From Henriciella sp045287255 (GTDB lineage Bacteria > Pseudomonadota > Alphaproteobacteria > Caulobacterales > Hyphomonadaceae): a DNA stretch of 64,000 nucleotides. Every line of letters begins with the position of its first letter. The first letter of the stretch is position 1. A program made the translations under genes and the position numbers. The stretch covers positions 930,001-994,000 of the forward strand of contig NZ_CP137142.1 of NCBI RefSeq assembly GCF_045287255.1, written 5' to 3'. Positions 52,818 through 60,620 of the stretch are shown in pieces. Under the pieces are notes generated by a model. That model ran no database searches. It was given only the letters and a program-made list of their open reading frames with translations, and was not told the DNA's origin.

Positions 52818-54203
52818 ATGAAGATGACAGCATTGCTCAAAGGAGCCGTGGCTGGCGGCATCATGATGGCGATGGGAGCGGGTCTTGCCTCTGCGCAAGC
52901 TTGTGAGGAAACCCAATTTTCGTCAAAAAATGCCGAGCTTTATCTGAAAGCTGAAACTGAAATTCTGACGAATAATAACCCCCAGGCAGCGCTAGGGTTT
53001 TTGCGTGAGCTGCAGCAGAAAGAGCTGAACTGTTACGAAAGAGCGGCAGCGATGCGGCTTGGCGCTGCGGTGAAGATTCAAGCTGGCGATTATGTTGGTG
53101 CGGCTGCAGATTTTGAGAATATGCTCAATCAAGGCATCATTCCGGCCAAAGATCGCACGAAAACCTATTACGATATTTCACAAATCTATCTGAACGCAGA
53201 AAACCTGCCCAAGGCGCTGGACTTCCTGAGCCGCTGGATTCAGGCGGGCGGGCAGCCAAATCGCGATACGAAATGGCAGCTGGCGATTCTCAACAACAAG
53301 CTTAACCGCAACACAGAAGCGCTTCGCTGGGCTGAAGAGGTTTTCCGGTCTGATGGGCCAAACGCAGATCGTCAGGTCTATGACTTCCTGATCTATCTTT
53401 ACGACAATACTGGCCAGCTCGGAAAGAAAGCTGAGCTGCTTGAAATGCTGCTGGTGAAGAACCCGGATGAGCGTAAGCTTTGGGATGCAATTTCCGGTGA
53501 CTATTTCAAGGCCAATGATGAGCGTAAGGCGTTTGAAGTTCAGAAAGCCATGTACCTTGGTGGTATTTTGCAAACTGAAGACGAGCTGATGCGGGTTGTG
53601 AATTTCTACAACCGCTTCAATGCGCCGTATCAGGGGGCTAAAATCCTTGAAAAGGAAATGAATGCAGGCCGGATTTCCAAGACTTATGAGCGTCTGGAGC
53701 TGCTCGCGAACCTGTATCAGGTCGCGCGTGAGTATAAGAGAGCGATCCCTGTGATCGAAGAAGCTGCGCGTATGTCTTCGAATGGCCAGATGTATGAGCG
53801 TCTCGGTCGTTCATACACAGAGCTGCGCGATTGGCCGAAAGCTGAAGAAGCGCTGACCAACGCGATCAATAAAGGCGGTCTGAAGGATGCAGGTTTGGCC
53901 TGGGTTCTTATTGGCCAGTCCCGTTATGAGCGCGATGATCGTGCCGGGGCTCGTGAGGCCTTCCGCAACGCCAATAATCGTGGTGGACGCGGCTGGCTTG
54001 ACTTTATGGCCTCTGAGGATGCGACAGCCCGCGCGCTGGTCGTGTTTGAAGCCCGCAGCCTTGTTCAGGACCTGAAGTCTGAAGAGAAGCGCTGTAAAGA
54101 CCTTGCGGTTCTGGGTGAAAGCGGTCTGCCGCCAGCCTGTGCAACCGTTGGCGAGCGCCTTGAAGCAGCTGAATCCAGCCTTGCGGATATTGAAGGCGCC
54201 TAA
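52818..54203 (+). CDS. TPR-repeat protein of the TonB2-type cluster
   Basis: 461 aa from the ATG at 52818 (GGGAGAGGAG upstream; the frame runs 20 codons further). Signal peptide ending near LASAQA (about 22-27). Helical TPR repeats run through most of the protein, for example NPQAALGFLRELQQ, YVGAAADFENMLNQ, LPKALDFLSRWIQAG, and DRAGAREAFRNANNRGG. Vibrio TonB2 clusters end with a TPR protein in the same place, thought to be required for function. Terminator at 54223-54259. Confidence 0.85.
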   Translation: MKMTALLKGAVAGGIMMAMGAGLASAQACEETQFSSKNAELYLKAETEILTNNNPQAALGFLRELQQKELNCYERAAAMRLGAAVKIQAGDYVGAAADFENMLNQGIIPAKDRTKTYYDISQIYLNAENLPKALDFLSRWIQAGGQPNRDTKWQLAILNNKLNRNTEALRWAEEVFRSDGPNADRQVYDFLIYLYDNTGQLGKKAELLEMLLVKNPDERKLWDAISGDYFKANDERKAFEVQKAMYLGGILQTEDELMRVVNFYNRFNAPYQGAKILEKEMNAGRISKTYERLELLANLYQVAREYKRAIPVIEEAARMSSNGQMYERLGRSYTELRDWPKAEEALTNAINKGGLKDAGLAWVLIGQSRYERDDRAGAREAFRNANNRGGRGWLDFMASEDATARALVVFEARSLVQDLKSEEKRCKDLAVLGESGLPPACATVGERLEAAESSLADIEGA

Positions 54204-54222
54204 GCTGATATATTCCTGATTT

Positions 54223-54259
54223 AAAACGCCCTCGGCCCATTGCGGTTCGGGGGCGTTTT
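54223..54259 (+). terminator. Rho-independent terminator after the TonB-type cluster
   Basis: Nine-base arms AAAACGCCC (54223-54231) and GGGCGTTTT (54251-54259) with a 19-base loop, ending in TTTT. Confidence 0.75.
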
Positions 54260-54305
54260 CTGTTCAAGGGTTGCATCTGCAACCATCCCATGAAACCAGT
54301 GACTT

Positions 54306-55562
54306 ATGACTGATTTGAGTGTGCGAACGCCTGAGGATGAGGCGATTTGTGAGCGCGTTTTAGCGCTTGAAGAGACAATGCAAAGCCGAACCCTGGAGTG
54401 GGCGAGGATAAATACGGGCAGCTGGAATCGTGACGGGCTGGAAGCGCTTGCGCCGAAGCTCGCGGATGCGTTCAGTGCTCTGGAGGCGGACATTCGACTG
54501 GATGTCCCTGAGCCATTTGAGAAGATTGACGATCAGGGGCAGCCTGATGGGTTTCAGACGGGGCCAATCATCCGCATCGAATCACGTCCAGAAGCCCCTG
54601 TTCAAGTCATCATGAGCGGGCACTATGATACGGTCTTCCCGGACGGGACGTTCACTGAGATTACCGATCTTGGAAATGGGCGTCTGAATGGGCCGGGGCT
54701 TGCCGATATGAAGGGTGGTCTCTCGGTTATGCTTGGTGCTCTTCAGGCTTTCGAAGCTGGTCCGATGAAGGACGAGCTTGGCTATAAGATCGTGATTACG
54801 CCAGACGAAGAGACCGGGAATTTTGCCAGCGCGCCAGCTTTACATGAGGCTGCGAGCAGCGGTGCGATGATCGGCATGACTTATGAACCATGCATGGAAA
54901 CCGGAGCCATGTCTGGCGGGCGTAAAGGGTCATCTGTGTTTGATATCGTTTTACATGGTCGCTCTGCACATGCAGGCCGCGCCAAGGATGATGGCCGCAG
55001 CGCCCTTGAAGCGGCAGCGCATCTGGTAATCGGGCTTGAGGCTCTGAATGGCCAGTATGAGGGTGTCTCGGTCAATGTCGGCGCGATTGATGGCGGCAGT
55101 GCAGTCAACATTGTGCCGGATCTTGCCATTGTCCGCTTTGGCGCGCGCGCGCCGGACGAGGCGGCCGCAAACTGGACGACCGCGCAAGTTGAACGCTTAC
55201 TTGCTGAGGCGATAGCTCGTGATGGGATTAGCGGACATTTACATGGCGGTTTCTATCGCCCGCCAAAGCCCCGAAATGCGGCGCAGGATGCCTTATTCAC
55301 CGCTGTGAGCGAAACGGGAAAAGCTATCGGTTTGAATCTGGAATTCGTCGATACGGGCGGTGTTTGTGAAGGCAATAATATCTTTGCGGCGGGTGTTCCA
55401 AATGTGGATACATTGGGTGTCATGGGTGGCCGGATTCACTCAGCGGAAGAGTACGTCGTCATGTCGAGTTTCGTTGAGCGGGCGCAGCTTTCTGCGCTTT
55501 TGCTCAACCGTCTCGCTGATGGCCGGATCGATGCCGCCAAGATCAAGGCAATGATGGGATGA
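54306..55562 (+). CDS. M20-family metallohydrolase in the ast operon
   Basis: 418 aa di-zinc amidohydrolase of the carboxypeptidase G2/ArgE/DapE group. Ligands are visible: H106 and D108 in SGHYDTV, D134 in GLADMKGG, E168/E169 in PDEETG, and a C-terminal His in GGRIHSAEEY. The dimerisation lid domain starts near 215 (HGRSAHAG). It overlaps astA by four bases, and no astE is present, so N-succinylglutamate is a reasonable substrate (inference). Alternatively it is a general peptidase or carboxypeptidase. Confidence 0.85.
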   Translation: MTDLSVRTPEDEAICERVLALEETMQSRTLEWARINTGSWNRDGLEALAPKLADAFSALEADIRLDVPEPFEKIDDQGQPDGFQTGPIIRIESRPEAPVQVIMSGHYDTVFPDGTFTEITDLGNGRLNGPGLADMKGGLSVMLGALQAFEAGPMKDELGYKIVITPDEETGNFASAPALHEAASSGAMIGMTYEPCMETGAMSGGRKGSSVFDIVLHGRSAHAGRAKDDGRSALEAAAHLVIGLEALNGQYEGVSVNVGAIDGGSAVNIVPDLAIVRFGARAPDEAAANWTTAQVERLLAEAIARDGISGHLHGGFYRPPKPRNAAQDALFTAVSETGKAIGLNLEFVDTGGVCEGNNIFAAGVPNVDTLGVMGGRIHSAEEYVVMSSFVERAQLSALLLNRLADGRIDAAKIKAMMG

Positions 55563-56581
55563 GCACACCTTATGTCATGCGCCCAGCCCGGCTGGATGAC
55601 TATGATGCCCTGATGGCGATGGCCGTCGAGTCAGGCCCCGGTTTTACATCGCTTCCTGTTGATGAGCAGATTATACGAGGGCGGTTGGAAAAGTCGGTGG
55701 CGTCTTTCGCGGGCCAAATTGAACAGCTTGAATATGGCAAGTATCTGATGATGCTTGAGAATACTGAGACCGGGGAAGTTGGTGGTTGCAGTGCCGTGAA
55801 GGCGGGCACCGGGATTGATGCGCCCTTCTTCAATTACCGCATCATCACGCTGGCGCAGGCGAGCCTCGCCGCAGATCGTCGTTTCGATATGGATGCCCTG
55901 GTCCTGACGAATGAGTTTGTTGGGTTTACCGAAGTTGGTACGCTTTTCGTGCGTGAAGGGCATCGCGGCAATGGGATTGGCCGTCTGACGGCGCAATCGC
56001 GTTATTTGCTCATGGCGACACAGCCGGACCGCTTTGGTGACATGGTTCTGGCAGAGTTACGCGGGGTTGTGGACAAGGATGGTCAGACGCCTTTCTGGGA
56101 GCATCTGGGGCGGCATTTCTTCCGCATGGACTTTACCGAGGCGGACTATCTCTCGGCCACAACGAACAATCAGTTTATCCTCGACCTGATGCCGAAATAT
56201 CCGGTCTATGTGGACTTGTTGCCGCCTGAAGCCCGTGAAGTGATTGGGCGCTGTCATGCCGATGGTGTGGGGGCAATGAAGCTGCTCGAATGGGAAGGCT
56301 TCCGGTTTGAGCGGGTCGTCGACATTTTTGATGGTGGACCGATGGTGGTCGCGCAGCGCGAGCTGATCCGCACCATTCGTGAAGCGCGCACTGTCACGCT
56401 TGAGGCCGGGGAGGCAACGGGGCAGACCGGTCTTGTTGCGCGCTGTGACCTCGAAAACTATCGTGCGACACAGTTTGATGGGGCCTTGCACGGCGAGGAT
56501 CGGCTCATCACATCTCCTGAAATTCTTGATCGCTTGCAGCTGAAATCCGGTGAGCAAGCGCGGATCTGGCTAAGGACATAA
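55559..56581 (+). CDS. astA: Arginine N-succinyltransferase
   Basis: First step of the AST arginine-degradation pathway: succinyl-CoA + arginine. 340 aa GNAT-fold protein, recognised by MRPARLDDYDALMAMA at the start, FFNYRIITLAQASLA, LFVREGHRGNGIGRL (acyl-CoA-binding loop), FWEHLGRHFFRMDF and the PVYVDLLPPEAREVIG stretch. Overlaps the M20 gene by four bases and is followed by astD after five. Confidence 0.93.
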   Translation: MSTPYVMRPARLDDYDALMAMAVESGPGFTSLPVDEQIIRGRLEKSVASFAGQIEQLEYGKYLMMLENTETGEVGGCSAVKAGTGIDAPFFNYRIITLAQASLAADRRFDMDALVLTNEFVGFTEVGTLFVREGHRGNGIGRLTAQSRYLLMATQPDRFGDMVLAELRGVVDKDGQTPFWEHLGRHFFRMDFTEADYLSATTNNQFILDLMPKYPVYVDLLPPEAREVIGRCHADGVGAMKLLEWEGFRFERVVDIFDGGPMVVAQRELIRTIREARTVTLEAGEATGQTGLVARCDLENYRATQFDGALHGEDRLITSPEILDRLQLKSGEQARIWLRT

Positions 56582-56586
56582 GATCA

Positions 56587-58041
56587 ATGGCAAAAAGTGT
56601 ATATGTCGACGGCATCTGGAGCGATGGCGGTGGCGAGTGGTTTGAAAAACGTGATCCCGCCACAGGTGATCTGGCCTGGGAAGGTGAAGCGGCCACGCAG
56701 GGGCAGGTCGATTCGGCCCTGACTTCTGCGCGAGAAGCTCAAAAGGCCTGGGGGCGGATGCCGCAACATGACCGCACGCAAGTTCTGGAACGCTATGCCG
56801 AAGAGATTGGTGCGCGCAGCGATGCGATCGCCAATGCGATCAGCCGCGATATGGGTAAAACGCTCTGGGAATCAAAAGCTGAAGCCGGGGCGATGAAGGG
56901 CAAGGTCGCGATTTCTATTGCGGCGCAGGTCGAGCGGGCTGGCGTGAAGCAAAGCGAAGCCGCTTTTGGCTCCACGCACCTTACCCATCGCCCGCACGGT
57001 GTGATGGCTGTCCTCGGCCCGTTCAACTTTCCCGGTCACCTTCCGAATGGACATATTGTTCCGGCGCTGCTGGCGGGAAATACCTGTGTTTTCAAGCCAT
57101 CTGAACTCGCGCCGAGTGTGGCAGCGATCATGGTCGAGGCGTTTGAGGCAGCCGGTTTGCCGAAGGGTGTTTTGAATGTTGTGCATGGTGGTCGTGATAC
57201 AGGCGCAGCGCTGATTGACGGTGACATCAATGGCCTGCTGTTTACCGGATCAGCGGCAGCGGGAACCTATTTCCACAAACAGTTTGCCGGACGTCCTGAA
57301 GTCATTCTGGCGCTGGAAATGGGCGGGAACAATCCGCTTATCGTCTGGGATCCTGCCGATATTGATGCAGCGGCAGATATCGCGGCGCAGTCAGCCTTCC
57401 TGACCACCGGTCAGCGCTGTTCCTGCGCCCGCCGTGTGATCCTGCCGGAAGGCAAATGGGGTGATGCGGTCGTCGATGCGATTGTTGAGCGCGCCCGTAA
57501 CCTGACCATTGGTAGCTGGGAAGAGGAAGGGGCCTTTATGGGGCCGCTTGTCAGCGAGCAAGCCGCACAGAATGCCGTTGATTTTCAGATCATGCTGTCG
57601 CGCAAAGGCGGTAAACCGCTGCGTCGCCTGAAGCGGATGGATCGCGGAGGCGGCTTTGTTACGGCTGGTGTGATTGATGTCACCGAGGCGACCAGCATTC
57701 CGGATGAGGAACTATTTGGACCGCTGATGCAGATCATTCGGGTGCCGGACTTTGATACCGCGATCGCGCGAGCGAATGACACACGTTATGGCTTGTCCGG
57801 CGGCCTCGTCAGCGATGATGACGCGCTGTGGCTGCAGGCTCATAATGAGATGCGCGCCGGCATCCTGAACCGAAACCGGCCGACCGCCGGGGCCAGCGGG
57901 GCGATGCCGTTTGGTGGGCCGGGACTGTCCGGGAACTTCCGTCCTGGCGCTTACTATGCCGCCGATTATTGTGCTTGGCCTCAGGCCAGTCAGGTGGCCG
58001 ATACCGCCGGGCGACTTGGCGCGGTTGGATTTCCGAAGTAG
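56587..58041 (+). CDS. astD: N-succinylglutamate 5-semialdehyde dehydrogenase
   Basis: NAD-dependent aldehyde dehydrogenase, fourth step of AST. 484 aa with the catalytic Cys in TTGQRCSCARR (about 275-285), the general-base Glu in LALEMGGNNP, NAD-binding LLFTGSAAAG, and AstD-like features such as the VYVDGIWS start and MPFGGPGLSGNFRPGAYYAADYC near the end. Same operon as astA. Confidence 0.94.
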   Translation: MAKSVYVDGIWSDGGGEWFEKRDPATGDLAWEGEAATQGQVDSALTSAREAQKAWGRMPQHDRTQVLERYAEEIGARSDAIANAISRDMGKTLWESKAEAGAMKGKVAISIAAQVERAGVKQSEAAFGSTHLTHRPHGVMAVLGPFNFPGHLPNGHIVPALLAGNTCVFKPSELAPSVAAIMVEAFEAAGLPKGVLNVVHGGRDTGAALIDGDINGLLFTGSAAAGTYFHKQFAGRPEVILALEMGGNNPLIVWDPADIDAAADIAAQSAFLTTGQRCSCARRVILPEGKWGDAVVDAIVERARNLTIGSWEEEGAFMGPLVSEQAAQNAVDFQIMLSRKGGKPLRRLKRMDRGGGFVTAGVIDVTEATSIPDEELFGPLMQIIRVPDFDTAIARANDTRYGLSGGLVSDDDALWLQAHNEMRAGILNRNRPTAGASGAMPFGGPGLSGNFRPGAYYAADYCAWPQASQVADTAGRLGAVGFPK

Positions 58042-58068
58042 AGCGGCAGCATACTGATTTGCGGCCTT

Positions 58069-58094
58069 GCCCTGAGCCTGCCGAGACGCAGGGC
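58069..58094 (+). repeat. REP-like inverted repeat between astD and astB
   Basis: GCCCTG (58069-58074) and CAGGGC (58089-58094) flank a loop containing AGCCTGCCGA. The CCTGAGCCTG-CGA core resembles a widespread dispersed palindromic repeat of proteobacteria. Only this copy is seen in the window. It lies in the 114-base astD-astB spacer. Confidence 0.35.
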
Positions 58095-58155
58095 CGTCCT
58101 TTCTCATTCGGGTGTTTGATACACCCTTCGGCGGGCACAGAGGCACGGGGTTTCC

Positions 58156-59484
58156 ATGTCTTTACACGATACAGTTGAAGTCAATTTTGATGGCCTGATC
58201 GGGCCAAGCCATAATTATGGCGGGATGTCCGATGGCAATCTGGCCAGTCAGGGGAATGCTGGGGAGGTCTCCAATCCGCGCGAGGCCGCCTTGCAGGGAT
58301 TGGAGAAGATGCGGCTTCTGGTGAAAGCCGGATTTGTTCAGGGGGTGTTGCCGCCTTTGGAGCGACCGAATCTCGGCTTTCTGGCCGATGCTGGCTTTGG
58401 CGGCAGTGATAAGCAGATGATTGAGGCCGCGGCTAAGTCTGAGCCACGCCTACTGAAAGCCGCCTATTCGGCGAGTTCCATGTGGACGGCAAATGCAGCG
58501 ACCGTTTCGCCGTCCGCTGACACAACAGATGGGCGTTTGCATTTTAGCGCGGCGAATCTGTCTTCCATGTTGCATCGCTCCTTGGAGCATCCGGAAACGA
58601 CGACAACCCTCGCGACCCTGTTCGAGGATGATGGCGCGTTTGGGGTGCACGGCGCTTTGCCAATGCATGAGGATTTTTCCGATGAAGGCGCAGCCAATCA
58701 TGTCCGCCTGTGCCGTGAGCATGGTGGGCAGGGCGTTGAGCTGTTTGTTTATGGACGTGAGGCGGGTGAGAGCGTGACCGGGTTTCCGGCGCGCCAGACG
58801 CGGCTGGCGAGTGAGAGTATTGCCCGCAGCCATGGCTTGCATGCCGAGCGGACAGTACTAGCCCGTCAGTCAGCAAAAGCGATCAATGCCGGGGCGTTCC
58901 ACAATGATGTGGTTTGTGTCGGGACACTCGATACGCTTTTCTTCCACGAGTACGCGTTTGAAGACACGGAAGGGACCCTGGCAGCGCTGCGTGATGCGGC
59001 AGAGGGTTTATTCGAGCTAAAGCCTGTCATGGTTCCCGATGCTGAAGTGCCACTGGCGGATGCGATCAAGTCTTACTTGTTTAACTCGCAGCTCCTGCAA
59101 TGGCCGGGAGAGGATCGATTGGTTCTGCTCGCACCAACGGAGACGCAGGAAACCGATTCAACCCGTGCCTTCTGTGAGCGTATGGTTGAAGGCAACGGCC
59201 CGATTGGGCGCGTCCAATATGTCGATGTACGCCAGTCTATGCGTAATGGCGGTGGACCTGCTTGTCTGCGTTTGCGTGTGGTGATGACACCGGACGAGCG
59301 CGCGTCGATGCATCAGGGCGTTTTGCTGGACGAGACAAAGATTGATGCTTTGCAGGACGTGGTGCGCGCGACCTATCGTGATCGCCTCAGCGTTAGTGAT
59401 TTGGCTGATCCGGCTTTTGCCGAAGAGTGCTTTGCAGCACGGGCGGGTTTGCTGAGCGCCCTGGGTCTTGAGGGCCTGGTTTAG
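58156..59484 (+). CDS. astB: N-succinylarginine dihydrolase
   Basis: Second AST step, releasing two ammonia and CO2 from N-succinylarginine. 442 aa of the amidinotransferase-fold family. Signature EVNFDGLIGPSHNYGGMSDGN at 8-27 is nearly invariant; catalytic Cys lies in NGGGPACLRLRV near 370, with active-site His in VHGALP and FHNDVV. It is separated from astD by a 114-base spacer holding a REP-like repeat. One base overlaps tgt. Confidence 0.95.
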   Translation: MSLHDTVEVNFDGLIGPSHNYGGMSDGNLASQGNAGEVSNPREAALQGLEKMRLLVKAGFVQGVLPPLERPNLGFLADAGFGGSDKQMIEAAAKSEPRLLKAAYSASSMWTANAATVSPSADTTDGRLHFSAANLSSMLHRSLEHPETTTTLATLFEDDGAFGVHGALPMHEDFSDEGAANHVRLCREHGGQGVELFVYGREAGESVTGFPARQTRLASESIARSHGLHAERTVLARQSAKAINAGAFHNDVVCVGTLDTLFFHEYAFEDTEGTLAALRDAAEGLFELKPVMVPDAEVPLADAIKSYLFNSQLLQWPGEDRLVLLAPTETQETDSTRAFCERMVEGNGPIGRVQYVDVRQSMRNGGGPACLRLRVVMTPDERASMHQGVLLDETKIDALQDVVRATYRDRLSVSDLADPAFAEECFAARAGLLSALGLEGLV

Positions 59485-60620
59485 TGTCTCGGTTTCCGTT
59501 CAAGATCAGTGCGAGAGATGGCGCCGCACGTACGGGTGTTTTGGAAACTCCGCGTGGGGACATTCGCACACCAGCCTTCATGCCGGTTGGTACAGCGGCG
59601 ACCGTCAAGGCGCTTTACATGGATCAGGTGAAAGACGCTGGCGCGGACATTATCCTCGGCAACACCTATCACTTGATGCTGCGCCCCGGCGCAGAACGGG
59701 TGAAAAAGCTTGGTGGCTTGCACAGCTTTGCCAAATGGGACGGGCCAATGTTGACCGACAGTGGTGGCTTTCAGGTCTGGTCACTAAGCCAGCTCCGCAA
59801 GATGGATGAGGATGGGGTGACGTTTCAAAGCCATCTGGATGGTTCCAAGCACCGCCTTGATCCGGCGCGCAGTATTGAAATTCAAGCTGATCTGCTTGGC
59901 GCCGATATTTCCATGCAGCTCGATGAATGCACCGATTACCCCTGCAGCCATGAAGAGGCCGAGCGCTCAATGAACCTGTCGCTGCGATGGGGCGAACGCT
60001 CGCTTGATGCGTTTGGAGAGCGGTCTGATCAGACCCTGTTTGGCATTGTGCAGGGGTCGAATTACCCGGATCTGCGCGAAGCGTCGGCTAAGGCTGTGGC
60101 TGCGCAAGGGTTTGGCGGTATTGCGCTGGGTGGTCTCGCGGTTGGTGAGGGCCACGAGCAGATGTGCAAGACAATCGATATGACCGTTCCGCATTTGCCC
60201 GATGATTACCCACGCTATGTCATGGGCGTCGGGAAGCCGATTGATCTGGTTGAGGCGGTCGCGCGCGGAATTGATATGTTTGATTGTGTTCTGCCAACCC
60301 GGACCGGGCGACATGGGCAGGCCTGGACCTGGGATGGTCCGATCAATCTGAAGAACGCGAAGTTTGCGGAAGACTTAGCGCCGCTTGATGAGCGGATTGA
60401 TTCACCGCCCAGCCGTGATTTCTCGCGCGCTTACCTGCATCACCTGATCCGGTCCGGGGAGTATCTCGGCTCCATGGTTCTAAGCTGGCATAATACCGTC
60501 TTCTTTCAGGCGTTGATGGCAGAGATTCGGGCCTCAATTGCAGAGGGTCGCTTCGCGGCGCTTCGCGCTGAATTATCTGCCCGTTGGGCGCATACGGCCT
60601 CAAAGCCCAAGGATCACTAG
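59484..60620 (+). CDS. tgt: tRNA-guanine transglycosylase (queuine tRNA-ribosyltransferase)
   Basis: Exchanges guanine for preQ1 at position 34 of Asp, Asn, His and Tyr tRNAs. 378 aa from a GTG. LTDSGGFQVWSL (about 90-101) and FDCVLPTRTGRHG near 265 hold the active-site Asp residues. The C-terminal zinc site typical of bacterial Tgt is CxCxxC; here the corresponding stretch is not seen, and the region reads FAEDLAPLDERIDSPPSRDFSRAYL with few Cys, so zinc binding may be reduced or absent. Overlaps the DUF262 gene tail-to-tail by four bases (CTAG). Confidence 0.93.
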   Translation: MSRFPFKISARDGAARTGVLETPRGDIRTPAFMPVGTAATVKALYMDQVKDAGADIILGNTYHLMLRPGAERVKKLGGLHSFAKWDGPMLTDSGGFQVWSLSQLRKMDEDGVTFQSHLDGSKHRLDPARSIEIQADLLGADISMQLDECTDYPCSHEEAERSMNLSLRWGERSLDAFGERSDQTLFGIVQGSNYPDLREASAKAVAAQGFGGIALGGLAVGEGHEQMCKTIDMTVPHLPDDYPRYVMGVGKPIDLVEAVARGIDMFDCVLPTRTGRHGQAWTWDGPINLKNAKFAEDLAPLDERIDSPPSRDFSRAYLHHLIRSGEYLGSMVLSWHNTVFFQALMAEIRASIAEGRFAALRAELSARWAHTASKPKDH

